Origin: Alishewanella metallidurans
GTDB lineage: Bacteria; Pseudomonadota; Gammaproteobacteria; Enterobacterales; Alteromonadaceae
Length of the DNA stretch: 64,000 nt
NCBI RefSeq assembly: GCF_036983985.1
Contig: NZ_JALAHQ010000001.1
Coordinates: 248,001-312,000, forward strand
Direction of reading: 5' to 3'
Position 1 is the stretch's first letter, and each line of letters begins with the position of its first letter. A model generated the notes under the pieces. The model was given only the letters and a program-made list of their open reading frames with translations. It was not told the origin of the DNA and ran no database searches. The translations under genes were made by a program, and so were the position numbers. This document shows positions 18,552-27,725 of the stretch, piece after piece.

Positions 18552-18651
18552 TTTATATTGCCCTGCCAGAGTGCCGAGTTAACAGCTAAACCGTATCTAT
18601 TGTTTTAGCATAGTGCTTCCATAGGTTAATTACTACTAGCTGCGCTAGAGA

Positions 18652-19257
18652 TTATGCGCTTTGCTGCTCATCACTGCCGCCACTAAACCAGGCTTTAAAC
18701 AGTACTTTTTCTATGGCCTGCTGCAGCGCTTGGTTAATCGGTAAGTGCTGTTTGCCAAGTTCATAGTCAAGTTCATTGACTTGCTCTTTAGCCATAATCA
18801 TCAACGGCGGCGGATCGGACTCTAGTGCAATCAACGATTCTTGATAAGCATGGGCTTGGTCTAGTTTAATAATTTTACAAGTAGAGAGGGCGGTTTTGCC
18901 GTTTTTGTCACGATAACCGGCCGCACCAAATAAACGGCAGATGCTTGGACGTTGTTGATATACGCTACATTGCCCTTGTTTGCCGTCAAATGACAATTTT
19001 TGATAAAAAAAGCAGCCTTGAGGGCCGGTTAAGGTTTCGAGTTGTGTCAGTGTCTGTTCCGCTTTACCTTGATCAAACAAGTATAATGCCAGCGGCAACA
19101 TTTCAAGCACCGTCGCTTCTATCGTCGGTTGCAAGCAGCATTCACCGCAGCCAGTGCGGCAACTTAAACCGCGCTGTTGTTGGTAGACTGAAAATGTTGT
19201 CGCTATTTCGCCATACACAGCCTCAACACGACGCGATAACTCACGCAATCGTTGCAT
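18652..19257 (-). CDS. YkgJ-family cysteine-cluster protein
   Basis: A 201-residue protein of the YkgJ/UPF0153 cysteine-cluster family. The N-terminal Cys motif is CRTGCGECC (residues of about 32-40), followed by CFFY and CSVYQQRPSICRLFG. This spacing is thought to bind zinc or an Fe-S cluster. No export signal. It lies between two signalling genes on the same strand but with gaps over 90 bases on both sides, so no operon is implied. Biochemical function is not known. Confidence 0.8.
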   Translation of the reverse strand: MQRLRELSRRVEAVYGEIATTFSVYQQQRGLSCRTGCGECCLQPTIEATVLEMLPLALYLFDQGKAEQTLTQLETLTGPQGCFFYQKLSFDGKQGQCSVYQQRPSICRLFGAAGYRDKNGKTALSTCKIIKLDQAHAYQESLIALESDPPPLMIMAKEQVNELDYELGKQHLPINQALQQAIEKVLFKAWFSGGSDEQQSA

Positions 19258-19424
19258 AAAGACCTCTAACGAAATAACTGTAAATTTAGGTTTGCCTATT
19301 AAGGATCGACGAGATGTCGAGCGAACATTTTACCTAGTGAATAAAACTATCAGCAATAGGGAAATGAAAATAAATGCAAAATAATTCGTATTAGTTGCTT
19401 AGTCATAGCCAATTGAACACGGCA

Positions 19425-21536
19425 CTATTTTTTAGCCTGATGGCGCTGCACATCTGCATCATTGCTATCGAATAGTTGTATGCGATTTGCGCCTTTTTCT
19501 TTGGCGATGCTACAGACTATATAGGCCTTTTCTAAAATTATCTTTGCACTGTTATCTTCTGGTTGAATCTCCGTAATGCCGATACAGGCACTGACATGAT
19601 GAATAGTATCCTGCCATGTAAAGCTAAACTCTCGCACAACATCCAGCAACTTATAGGCTAAAGCAAAGGCTTCATTGGCACTTTTACCTGTTAGCAAAAT
19701 TGCAAATTCGTCGCTGTCTAGCCGCGCTAATGGGCCGTTATGATGCGTAACTTGTTTTAAGGTGTCACTTAACTGCTGCAAAAACATATCAGCTGCAACA
19801 CGGTTGCAATTATTACTAATGGTGCGGTACTGATCTACATCGATATACAATACGCAGCCTTTACCTACTCCCTCTTGGCTACACAATGTATTTAGTTGTT
19901 GCTCAAAGTAGTAGCGGTTATACAGCGTGGTTAAATGGTCATGGTTAGCTAAATATACTAGCTCTTCATCCGCTGATTTTTGTTCAGTAATATCAATAAT
20001 TGAGCCGTGAATAATCGCGTTAGTGCTGGCATTTACTACGCCAGCCCGCAACGATATTCGTGCCCAAAATTGGTGATTATCAGCGTGTAAACAGCGAGCG
20101 TCAAAACGGCTAATTGTGCCCAGCGGCTGCGCATGTAACGCTAGTATTTGCTGCTCTAAGGTGGTCGCTATACTCGTGCCGGCAGTAGCGCGTTTTAATT
20201 GCTCTATGTTTGGGTAGCCAAACATATCTAGTAATACACTGTTGGCATTAAGCACTTTACCCGCTGTGGTGGTGCTGAACATGGCTTCAGCAGCTTGATG
20301 AAAAGCAGCTTGATATTGAGCATGCTCGGCTGCTGTTATGTTAGATATTAGCGGGCTAATTTGTAATTGATGCAGATTAAAGCTAGTGAGTGCCAGGCTG
20401 AGCAACACTAATGAAATCGGAATATACGACCAATTAAAATTGGCATGTAAGTAGCCGGCTTGACCTAGTGTTAACAGCAACGCACTAATTAAGGTAAAAA
20501 CACAGGCCCAAACAAAGCTGCGTGTTTGCGCTGGGCCTTTGATGCTTAAACGCAGAGCCAGCAAGATACTGCTGAACAACGCCCAACCAAGCGCTGCAAA
20601 TAACAAATATAATCGAGTTTGACCGCCAGCAAAGAGCGGGCTAAACAACAATGATAATGCTAAAAAACAGCTAAGATAATTAGTTAGTTGCCACCAAAAA
20701 CTTGTTAAGCCGCGCATGGCGTAACGAATAAACATATTAAAACAAAATAGGTTAGCACCTACTACTATATATAAAATCGCCTGATTTATTTCTGGGTAGT
20801 TAGGCCATAATAGGGCAAATGCCATGCCGTTGAGAATGCCAATGGTGAGGGCAAAACTAATAAAAAAGCCAGCAAAATAGACATAGTGTTTGGCTTTATG
20901 CTGCGCCAATAAAATGAGGTTATATAACGCCAGTAATAATAAAAAGCCTTGTAATAAACCATCTAACATTGCTTGGCGTTGTTTGGCTGCAGTAAATTGT
21001 TCGAGCGGCCATAACTGTAATACGTTGGGAATAATTGCCGCATCTTGTATTTTAATAAAAATATCAATTTCTTCAGCTACCGGCAGTTTTAGGCCTACAG
21101 CAAAACTGCGAAATGGCATGGCACGTTCGCGATAGGGGTAATCGGTACCAGAGCGGCTTAATAAGCGAATATCTTGGTTTTGCCGATTTACTTGATAAAT
21201 TTCAATTTTGTCAGCTAATGGAAAGTTATATTCCAATATCGATTCGATAACTCTGTTACTGGTATTTTTTATGCGGGCAAAAAACCAAATAGCCTCTCGC
21301 TCACTAAATAGCAAACGGGGTGCTTCGTTTACTAGTTTAAAGTTATGGTGATGTTCTGGATCTGAGAGTAAATCGTCTAAATTGAAGTTGCTTGGCGTAG
21401 CTTGAAAATACACTTGGCTTAAAATTAGCCGCTCGGTAGGCGCACTTTGTAGCTGGTTTGTTTCGGCATGAAACGCTAAAGCTCTAGGGCTAAATAGACA
21501 CAAGAGTAATAAAACCCAGGGCAGAACGGTTGGCAC
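19425..21536 (-). CDS. 7TMR-DISM membrane protein with PAS and degenerate GGDEF domain
   Basis: A 703-residue inner-membrane sensor. Order: signal peptide (ending near ALAF, residue 22), periplasmic 7TMR-DISM extracellular domain (about 35-175), seven membrane segments (about 185-390), PAS domain (about 405-525), GGDEF domain (about 540-690). The active-site loop reads RLDSDEF, so the first two glycines of GGDEF are replaced by Asp-Ser. The upstream metal/substrate region IDVDQYR is altered and no RxxD inhibitory site is present. The protein is therefore probably not an active diguanylate cyclase. It could bind GTP or act as a signalling partner (inference). Confidence 0.88.
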   Translation of the reverse strand: MPTVLPWVLLLLCLFSPRALAFHAETNQLQSAPTERLILSQVYFQATPSNFNLDDLLSDPEHHHNFKLVNEAPRLLFSEREAIWFFARIKNTSNRVIESILEYNFPLADKIEIYQVNRQNQDIRLLSRSGTDYPYRERAMPFRSFAVGLKLPVAEEIDIFIKIQDAAIIPNVLQLWPLEQFTAAKQRQAMLDGLLQGFLLLLALYNLILLAQHKAKHYVYFAGFFISFALTIGILNGMAFALLWPNYPEINQAILYIVVGANLFCFNMFIRYAMRGLTSFWWQLTNYLSCFLALSLLFSPLFAGGQTRLYLLFAALGWALFSSILLALRLSIKGPAQTRSFVWACVFTLISALLLTLGQAGYLHANFNWSYIPISLVLLSLALTSFNLHQLQISPLISNITAAEHAQYQAAFHQAAEAMFSTTTAGKVLNANSVLLDMFGYPNIEQLKRATAGTSIATTLEQQILALHAQPLGTISRFDARCLHADNHQFWARISLRAGVVNASTNAIIHGSIIDITEQKSADEELVYLANHDHLTTLYNRYYFEQQLNTLCSQEGVGKGCVLYIDVDQYRTISNNCNRVAADMFLQQLSDTLKQVTHHNGPLARLDSDEFAILLTGKSANEAFALAYKLLDVVREFSFTWQDTIHHVSACIGITEIQPEDNSAKIILEKAYIVCSIAKEKGANRIQLFDSNDADVQRHQAKK

Positions 21537-21734
21537 GCTATAAGCTCCTACATATACCAGTATGGTAACTCATTATTTACTTTTCAAACAGTAACATACA
21601 GCAATATAGAGTGTCAGTATAAAACGGTGAATAATAACTAAGCTAAGTTAGAGGCGAATAAATACATCTAGAGTTTGAGCATTTCGTAACTTAGGTTATA
21701 ACTACACTAAGCAAAAACTACCAGAGGGGAAATT

Positions 21735-22040
21735 ATGATACGACCTATATTAGCTATTAGTATACTGCTTGTTACTTCGGCAGCGGCCGGTGCAGATGCG
21801 CAGGCTGGTAAGGCAAAAGCAGGTGTATGCGCGGCTTGCCACGGCAGTAATGGCATTTCTATTATTCCTGATTACCCCAATTTAGCCGGACAAAAAGTAA
21901 AGTACTTAGAAAGCGCGATTAAAGCTTATCGCGATGGTGAGCGTAAAAATGCCATTATGTCACCTATGGCAACTGGGCTAACCGAAGCGGATGTCGCCAA
22001 CCTAGCCGCTTACTTTGCCAGCTTGCCGGTTGGCGGTTGA
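21735..22040 (+). CDS. Periplasmic class I c-type cytochrome
   Basis: A 101-residue single-haem cytochrome c. A signal peptide (MIRPILAISILLVTSAAAGA) precedes the haem-attachment motif CAACH at residues 32-36. The distal methionine ligand is in AIMSPMAT (Met75 or Met78). Size and the KAKAGVCAACHG and PNLAGQ patterns match the cytochrome c553/c4-half type that shuttles electrons in the periplasm. RBS is GAGGGGAAATT just ahead of the ATG. Its 3-prime end overlaps the convergent recQ coding end by 31 bases. The redox partner is not encoded nearby. Confidence 0.92.
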   Translation: MIRPILAISILLVTSAAAGADAQAGKAKAGVCAACHGSNGISIIPDYPNLAGQKVKYLESAIKAYRDGERKNAIMSPMATGLTEADVANLAAYFASLPVGG

Positions 22041-23833
22041 TTATCTGCTGCTAAGTAGTCGCTAACTTCATCAATAAAGTCGGCGCCATAGCGGGCTAAC
22101 TTAGTTTGGCCTACACCTGATATTGCTAACATGCTGCGGTTGTTGGTTGGCAGTTGTTGGCACATTTCAATTAAGCTGGCATCACTAAATACCACAAAAG
22201 GTGGCACATCGTCGCGCTTAGCAATGTTTTTACGCAGGTTTTTTAACCGAGCAAACAATGCACGATCGTATTGTTGCTTACTGAGGCGATCAGGCTCGCG
22301 TTTTACGCTTTGTAACCTAGGAACGGCTAGCGAAAGCGGTGTTTCGCCACGTAACACAGGGCGTGCAGCTGGTTGTAGTTTTAGTACTGAGTGCGCGGTA
22401 ATATCCTGCTGTAGCAGGCCAAAGTGAATAAGTTGACGCAATATACTTAGCCAATAGTCATGGCTTAATTCTTTGCCAATACCCCAAGTTGATAATTGGT
22501 CGTGCTTTAGTTCGGTAATTTTTTGGTTTTGGCCGCCACGCAGTACATCGATAACATGATGCATACCAAAGCTTTGACCTACCCGATATACGCAAGATAG
22601 TGCTTTTTGTGCCAACTCTGTACCGTCAAACTGTTGTGGCGGTTGCAAGCAGGTATCACAGTTGCCACAGGGGGTTTGTCTGGCTTCGCCAAAGTAATTT
22701 AACAGCACGAGACGTCGGCAGGTTTGCGCTTCGGCAAAAGCCGCCATGGCTAAAAATCGCTGCCAGGTTACTTCAGCACGCTGGGTGTTTTCTTCTGCGT
22801 CTAACCAGCGTTTCATTTTACCGATATCAGCAGGATCAAATAGCAACATGGCTTCGGCGGCTAGGCTATCGCGGCCAGCTCGGCCTGTTTCTTGATAATA
22901 GGCCTCAATGGTTCGAGGCAGTTCGTAGTGTAAAACAAAACGAATGTTCGATTTATTTACGCCCATGCCAAAGGCAACTGTGGCGACAATTAACTGATAG
23001 TCGTCACGCTTAAACGCATCTTGCACGGTATTACGCTCGTCATTGCTCATGCCGGCATGATACGCCGCGGCATTAAAGCCACGTTGTTTAAGCTGTTCTG
23101 TTAGCTCATCTACTTTGCGCCGCGAGCCACAATAAATAATGCCACTGGCGCCGTCTTGCTGCTGTAAATAATTTATTACCTGCTCAAGAGGGCGAAATTT
23201 TTCTTGTACGGTGTAGCGAATGTTAGGCCGGTCAAAGCTGCCCACATGCACCAAAGGCCGCTGTAAGTTGAGCTGCTGTATAATATCATGGCGAGTTGCA
23301 GCATCGGCAGTGGCGGTAAGCGCCATTACCGGCACCGACGGGAAACGTTGCTTTAGCAGGGCCAATGCCATGTAGTCTGGACGAAAATCGTGGCCCCACT
23401 GTGAAATACAGTGTGCTTCATCAATGGCAAATAAGCTAACGCCAACGTCGACTATGCGCTCTAAAAAGTGCGGTTGTAATAAGCGTTCAGGCGCAACGTA
23501 AAGTAGCTTAAGTTCACCACGGCGCAACCGAGAAAACACCTGCAATACTTCATCGCGGTTTAAGCTGCTGTTGACGAATTCTGCTGCTATACCATTAGCT
23601 TTAAGTGCATCTACCTGATCTTTCATCAGTGACATTAGCGGCGACACCACAATAGTTACCTGAGGTAGCATTAATGCCGGCAATTGGTAGCATAACGATT
23701 TACCGCCGCCAGTAGGCATTAATACAAAGCTGTCTTGGCCTTGCAATGCCGTTTGGATCACGTCTAGCTGGCCGTCACGAAATTCGCTATAGCCAAATGC
23801 TTGTTTTAACAACGACAACAAATTTTGTATCAC
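22010..23833 (-). CDS. recQ: ATP-dependent DNA helicase RecQ
   Basis: A 607-residue superfamily 2 3-prime-to-5-prime DNA helicase that acts in recombination and replication-fork repair. Walker A lies at about 40-47 (PTGGGKSLC), the DEAH box is followed by the RecQ-specific CISQWGHDFRPDY loop, and a four-cysteine zinc module (CRRL, then CGNCDTC) follows around residue 370-390. A winged-helix RQC and a C-terminal HRDC domain follow. Length equals the usual 600-610. It is divergent from the yigI-like gene; in Escherichia coli recQ and yigI are also close neighbours. Confidence 0.97.
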   Translation of the reverse strand: MIQNLLSLLKQAFGYSEFRDGQLDVIQTALQGQDSFVLMPTGGGKSLCYQLPALMLPQVTIVVSPLMSLMKDQVDALKANGIAAEFVNSSLNRDEVLQVFSRLRRGELKLLYVAPERLLQPHFLERIVDVGVSLFAIDEAHCISQWGHDFRPDYMALALLKQRFPSVPVMALTATADAATRHDIIQQLNLQRPLVHVGSFDRPNIRYTVQEKFRPLEQVINYLQQQDGASGIIYCGSRRKVDELTEQLKQRGFNAAAYHAGMSNDERNTVQDAFKRDDYQLIVATVAFGMGVNKSNIRFVLHYELPRTIEAYYQETGRAGRDSLAAEAMLLFDPADIGKMKRWLDAEENTQRAEVTWQRFLAMAAFAEAQTCRRLVLLNYFGEARQTPCGNCDTCLQPPQQFDGTELAQKALSCVYRVGQSFGMHHVIDVLRGGQNQKITELKHDQLSTWGIGKELSHDYWLSILRQLIHFGLLQQDITAHSVLKLQPAARPVLRGETPLSLAVPRLQSVKREPDRLSKQQYDRALFARLKNLRKNIAKRDDVPPFVVFSDASLIEMCQQLPTNNRSMLAISGVGQTKLARYGADFIDEVSDYLAADNQPPTGKLAK

Positions 23834-23981
23834 TTAACGCCCATAGTTAATAAAGTGCATTGCGGCGCTTATGATAATGGCACGGCGGCGAAACAACAAA
23901 TTGTCTGTAAAGTCTTGCCTATGATTTCTGCTTCGGTAGACTGAAACGTCCTTTGTTAAGGTCTTACCAGTTAGGAGTTTT

Positions 23982-24434
23982 ATGCCAGATAATCCGTTAT
24001 TACCTATGATTGCCCAAGTGTTTGATCAGATGCCGTTCAACCGTTTACTGGGTTTAAAAGTGACCCGTTTTGCCGAAGACAGCGTTGAAGTTTGCTTTAA
24101 TTGGTCTGAGCAGCTGATTGGTAACCCGTTACAACAAATTCTACATGGTGGCGTTATTTCTTCGGTATTAGATGTCGCTGGCGGCATTATGGCGGTATCT
24201 AGTGCACTAGGGCGCTTAACTGATGTTGCACCAGAGCAGTTATTTGCGCGGTTAGGTAAAATGAGCACTATAGATATTCGCACCGATTACTTAAGGCCAG
24301 GACGTGGTGAGCTTTTTATTGCCACGGCGCGAGTTATTCGTTCGGGTAATAAGGTTGCAGTATGTCGCATGGAACTGCACAACGAGCAAGGCAAGCATAT
24401 TGCATTAGGTACAGGCACTTATTTAGTCGGCTAA
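23982..24434 (+). CDS. yigI: YigI-like hotdog-fold thioesterase
   Basis: A 150-residue PaaI/YigI-type hotdog thioesterase expected to hydrolyse acyl-CoA esters in the cytoplasm. Typical features are PFNRLLGLKV at the N-terminus, LHGGVISSVLDVAGG carrying the HGG-containing catalytic region on the long helix, and TDYLRPGR in the C-terminal strand. A strong TTAGGAG ribosome-binding site precedes the ATG. The order recQ, yigI, rarD matches the enterobacterial neighbourhood apart from the absence of pldA, which supports the name. Confidence 0.85.
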   Translation: MPDNPLLPMIAQVFDQMPFNRLLGLKVTRFAEDSVEVCFNWSEQLIGNPLQQILHGGVISSVLDVAGGIMAVSSALGRLTDVAPEQLFARLGKMSTIDIRTDYLRPGRGELFIATARVIRSGNKVAVCRMELHNEQGKHIALGTGTYLVG

Positions 24435-24514
24435 CCCATTTTTATCGGTAAGTGTTATGCGCATATTGTTGTGCTGCGCGTATAATGGCGGCTTATTGTC
24501 TGGAGCTTGCCTGA

Positions 24515-25426
24515 ATGTCGTTAAGTCGTGAACAGAAGCTTGGTGGTATCTTTGCTGCCAGCGCCTATAGCTTATGGGGTGTCGCCCCATTATATTTTAA
24601 ACACATTGATTACATACCGGCTGCAGAAATTCTGCTGCACCGCATTATTTGGTCTTTTCTGTTACTGTTTTTTATCTTACTGGCATTAAAGCAAAGCGAT
24701 AAGGTATTGGCGGTGTTACGCAAACCCAAAACGTTAGCTTGGCTATTTATTGCGGCAATATTACTCGGTGGTAACTGGGGGCTGTTTATTTGGGCGGTTA
24801 ATAATAATCACATGCTGGATGCTAGCCTAGGTTATTACATCAACCCCTTGCTTAATGTGTTGCTGGGCATGTTATTTCTAAGTGAGCGTTTGCGTAAATT
24901 ACAATGGGTCGCAGTAACCTTGGCTTGTACTGGTGTGGTTATTCAGGTTATCACCTTTGGTTCATTCCCTTGGATTGCGCTAACGCTTGCCAGCTCGTTT
25001 GCTATCTATGGCTTAATTCGTAAAAAATTAGCGGTAGATGCCGTTACCGGCTTATTTTACGAGTCATTATTATTACTGCCCATAGCGTTAGGCTATTGGT
25101 GGCAATATGCCGATAGTAGCGCCGCAAACTTATTAAACAATAGTTGGCAGTTAAATAGCTACCTTATTGCCGCAGGTTTGGTAACCACAGTGCCATTGTT
25201 ATGTTTTATTGCTGGTGCCCAACGTTTGCAGCTTTCTACCATGGGCTTTTTTCAATATATCGGGCCAAGTTGTATGTTTGTGTTTGGCGTCTGGATTTAT
25301 CATGAGCCGCTAGCGGTAGAACGACTATTTACCTTTGGCTTAATTTGGTTGGCTTTACTAGTGTACTCGGTAGATGCTTTACGTTTTAATATACGACGTA
25401 ACCGACAAAGCAAAAAATTAGCCTAG
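24515..25426 (+). CDS. rarD: EamA-family transporter RarD
   Basis: A 303-residue inner-membrane protein with about ten membrane segments, a member of the drug/metabolite transporter superfamily. The first helix AASAYSLWGVAPLYFKHI and the internal LGYYINPLLNVLLGMLFLSE are characteristic of RarD rather than other EamA proteins. The substrate is not well established (chloramphenicol sensitivity gave it the name). It lies 80 bases after the yigI-like gene on the same strand; the two are neighbours in Escherichia coli too. Confidence 0.92.
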   Translation: MSLSREQKLGGIFAASAYSLWGVAPLYFKHIDYIPAAEILLHRIIWSFLLLFFILLALKQSDKVLAVLRKPKTLAWLFIAAILLGGNWGLFIWAVNNNHMLDASLGYYINPLLNVLLGMLFLSERLRKLQWVAVTLACTGVVIQVITFGSFPWIALTLASSFAIYGLIRKKLAVDAVTGLFYESLLLLPIALGYWWQYADSSAANLLNNSWQLNSYLIAAGLVTTVPLLCFIAGAQRLQLSTMGFFQYIGPSCMFVFGVWIYHEPLAVERLFTFGLIWLALLVYSVDALRFNIRRNRQSKKLA

Positions 25427-25467
25427 TTGTTTGTATAACCTTAACCCGGTGCCAATGGAGTAATAGC

Positions 25468-26145
25468 GTGATCAGCAGTATTGATTTAATTGCCCTTGCT
25501 TGGTTTTTCAGTTTGTGGATTGGCTACACGCTATTTGCCAAAAAACGCGCTAAATTAGTGAGTTGTTTGTCGTTTGAGCTAAGGCGCAAGCGCACAGACT
25601 GGATGCGAAAAATGCTGTCGCGTGAAAACAATATGCCCGATGTGGGTTTAATTTCGACGCTAGAGCGTAACGTGGCATTTTTTGCCTCGAGTTGCTTGCT
25701 AATTATGGCGGGTTTAATAACGGCAATGAGTTCGGCAGAGCAAGTTAATGCCATGCTAACTCAGTTAATGCCTTGGTCGACCTCTACCGCTAGTGGTGTG
25801 CAGCTAAAGTTACTGTTATTGACAGGTATTTATGTGTTTGCCTTCTTTCAGTTTACTTGGTCGCTGCGTCAATATGGCTTTTGTGGGGTATTAGTTGGTG
25901 CGGCACCAGATGGCCGTGATATGACCGATGATGATAAGCAACTTTATGCTAATCGCACCGCTAAGGTGCTAGATCAGGCTAGCCACTCGTTTAACTACGG
26001 TTTAAGAGCGATCTATTTTTCATTAGCGGGGTTAAGTTGGTTTATTCATCCGTTGTTGTTAATTTTTGCCACGGTATTAGTGGTGGTGGTATTAAAACAA
26101 CGAGAATTTCATTCTGCAGTATTAAAAGCGCTACGCGAGTGTTAA
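25468..26145 (+). CDS. DUF599 family membrane protein
   Basis: A 225-residue integral membrane protein of the DUF599 family. Four membrane segments are visible: near residues 5-22, 68-90, 110-130 and 185-210. The intervening cytoplasmic loops are basic (RRKRTDWMRKML). The core GAAPDGRDMTDDD and RTAKVLDQASHSFNYGLRAIYF are family-typical. The function is unknown. It starts with a GTG at 25468 preceded by TGGAG. It may be co-transcribed with rarD (41-base gap). Confidence 0.82.
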   Translation: MISSIDLIALAWFFSLWIGYTLFAKKRAKLVSCLSFELRRKRTDWMRKMLSRENNMPDVGLISTLERNVAFFASSCLLIMAGLITAMSSAEQVNAMLTQLMPWSTSTASGVQLKLLLLTGIYVFAFFQFTWSLRQYGFCGVLVGAAPDGRDMTDDDKQLYANRTAKVLDQASHSFNYGLRAIYFSLAGLSWFIHPLLLIFATVLVVVVLKQREFHSAVLKALREC

Positions 26146-26164
26146 TTACGGCGTAACTAATAAG

Positions 26165-26190
26165 ATAACGGCAGCAAAGGCTGCCGTTAT
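26165..26190. terminator. Bidirectional hairpin between DUF599 gene and dolP
   Basis: An 11-bp perfect stem (ATAACGGCAGC) with a four-base AAAG loop lies between the two converging genes, 19 bases after the DUF599 stop and 12 bases before the dolP stop. U-tracts are short on both strands, so termination may be partial. Confidence 0.65.
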
Positions 26191-26202
26191 TGTTACGGAT
26201 AC

Positions 26203-26772
26203 TTAGCGAACCTCAAAGGCTTTTACTACCCGAGATACGCCATCAACATGGCGGGCAATATCCACGGCTTTATCTGCTTCTACTTGGGTTACTATACCCA
26301 TTAAAAACACTTCTGCGTTTTCGGTAATAACTTTAATATTTAAGCCACTTACTTGTTCGTCGGCAAGTAATTTACTTTTCACTTTAGTTGAAATCCAACC
26401 GTCGCGAGTGCGTGTGGTCATGGCAGTAACATTGCCAAGACGAATTTGGTTTTGCACATCGCGCACGCCATCAATTTGTGTAACTAATGCTTGGGCTTGT
26501 TGGCGGATTTGTTCATTAGTGGTTTGTCCGGTTAAAAGAATAACGCCGTTGTAACTGGCAATATTAATATTGCTCCCTTCTGCGGTTGTCGGGTCGTCTG
26601 CAAGCGCACGTTGTGCTTTTAATACCACGTTTTTGTCATCAATTTGTGCACCCAGCGTGCGACGATCGTTCGCGGATGTAACCGCAGTAGCGCCGCCAGC
26701 AACAATTGCAGCAGCGCAACCTTGTAGCAATGCGAGTATAGTAAAAGCGCAAATAATGTTTAATTTGTTCAT
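26203..26772 (-). CDS. dolP: Division/outer-membrane lipoprotein DolP (YraP), two BON domains
   Basis: A 189-residue outer-membrane lipoprotein with a signal peptide ending in lipobox LQGC (lipid-anchored Cys19). Two BON domains follow (about 45-113 and 120-189), as in DolP/YraP, which binds anionic phospholipid at the division site and supports outer-membrane integrity and BAM function. Its start overlaps the diaA stop by four bases (ATGA), so the two genes are translationally coupled, and the order lpoA-yraN-diaA-dolP matches the enterobacterial and pseudomonad arrangement. Confidence 0.93.
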   Translation of the reverse strand: MNKLNIICAFTILALLQGCAAAIVAGGATAVTSANDRRTLGAQIDDKNVVLKAQRALADDPTTAEGSNINIASYNGVILLTGQTTNEQIRQQAQALVTQIDGVRDVQNQIRLGNVTAMTTRTRDGWISTKVKSKLLADEQVSGLNIKVITENAEVFLMGIVTQVEADKAVDIARHVDGVSRVVKAFEVR

Positions 26773-27350
26773 AAATCCTCTTGTTGTGGAAACAACGTTA
26801 TATCAATAAGTTCGCATAAGCTGTGCAGTAAAAAAGTATAACATTCGAAGATACGCGCGCGGCGTTGTGATGGCACTTTTAATTCAACGTCTTGTTGGTT
26901 AAGTAAACCTGACAGTTCGCCACTGCCTTCTACTGTTAACGCTATAATTTTCATGTCACTGGTCAGTGCAGCTTCGACCGCTTTTATCAAGCAGGGTTCG
27001 CTGCCAGTAAGAGATATCACTAATAACACATCATTACTCGTGCCTAAGGCTTTAATTTGCCGAGCTAAATAATCAAGCTGATGGTTATGTTGCAAGCTAC
27101 TATTTTGTGCTTGCAACGCCACAGCAGGTAAACATGGACGCTCTGTTTCAAATTGGTCGAGTAATAGCTGTGCAACGTGATGGGCTAATGCTTGAGTTGC
27201 ACCATCACCGCAGCAAATTACCTTACCGCCACTGACTAGGTTGTTCACAATAACACAGGCGGCATTCTCCAGCGGTGCCGCTAGGCTTTCGCCGGTGGCA
27301 ATCATAGTTTGAATGTTTTCGCTAAATAGCTGACGAATATGTTCTTGCAT
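26769..27350 (-). CDS. diaA: DnaA initiator-associating protein DiaA (SIS domain)
   Basis: A 193-residue SIS-fold protein. DiaA tetramers bind DnaA and help timely initiation at oriC. The SIS region includes GGKVICCGDGATQALAHH and LLVISLTGSEPC. It lacks the GmhA catalytic residues seen in the paralogue near the left edge of the window, which separates the two. The yraN gene lies 21 bases upstream and dolP overlaps downstream, the conserved DiaA neighbourhood. Confidence 0.9.
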   Translation of the reverse strand: MQEHIRQLFSENIQTMIATGESLAAPLENAACVIVNNLVSGGKVICCGDGATQALAHHVAQLLLDQFETERPCLPAVALQAQNSSLQHNHQLDYLARQIKALGTSNDVLLVISLTGSEPCLIKAVEAALTSDMKIIALTVEGSGELSGLLNQQDVELKVPSQRRARIFECYTFLLHSLCELIDITLFPQQEDL

Positions 27351-27371
27351 CAGAAGATCCTGCTGGTTGTA

Positions 27372-27719
27372 CTACTGAGTAAATGCATTTTTTATCCATT
27401 GATATTGATAGGGTGCTTGGCCTTCTATTGCCATAACATCAAGCCGGCAAGTCTGTTCTGTTAAGCGATGCTGTTGTAAATACCAGCGGCTAGTGCGCAA
27501 GAGCTTTTGCTGCTTACTACGCGTAACCGCAGCTGCTGCACCGCCAAACGCGTTGCTAGCACGATACTTAACTTCAACAAACACTAAACAGCTACCTTCA
27601 CGCATAACTAAATCAATTTCGCCCAGTTTGCATTGAAAGTTTCGTTGCACCAGCTGTAATCCCTGATTTTGCAGATAATCGAGCGCTAATTGCTCATACA
27701 GCTGGCCAAGTTTATTCAT
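27372..27719 (-). CDS. yraN: YraN family protein (UPF0102, predicted nuclease fold)
   Basis: A 115-residue protein of the UPF0102 family with a restriction-endonuclease-like core: GEIDLVMREG and LVFVEVKYR give the D-xn-E-x-K pattern of that fold. Activity has not been settled for the family. It lies six bases after lpoA and 21 bases before diaA on the same strand. Confidence 0.93.
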   Translation of the reverse strand: MNKLGQLYEQLALDYLQNQGLQLVQRNFQCKLGEIDLVMREGSCLVFVEVKYRASNAFGGAAAAVTRSKQQKLLRTSRWYLQQHRLTEQTCRLDVMAIEGQAPYQYQWIKNAFTQ

Positions 27720-27725
27720 GCTGAA

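Noticed and set aside
26769..27350. Second GmhA copy (same length as the gmhA near the left edge)
   Set aside because: Both are 193-residue SIS proteins, but this one lacks the GmhA catalytic Glu/His motifs and sits in the lpoA-yraN-dolP context, so it is DiaA.
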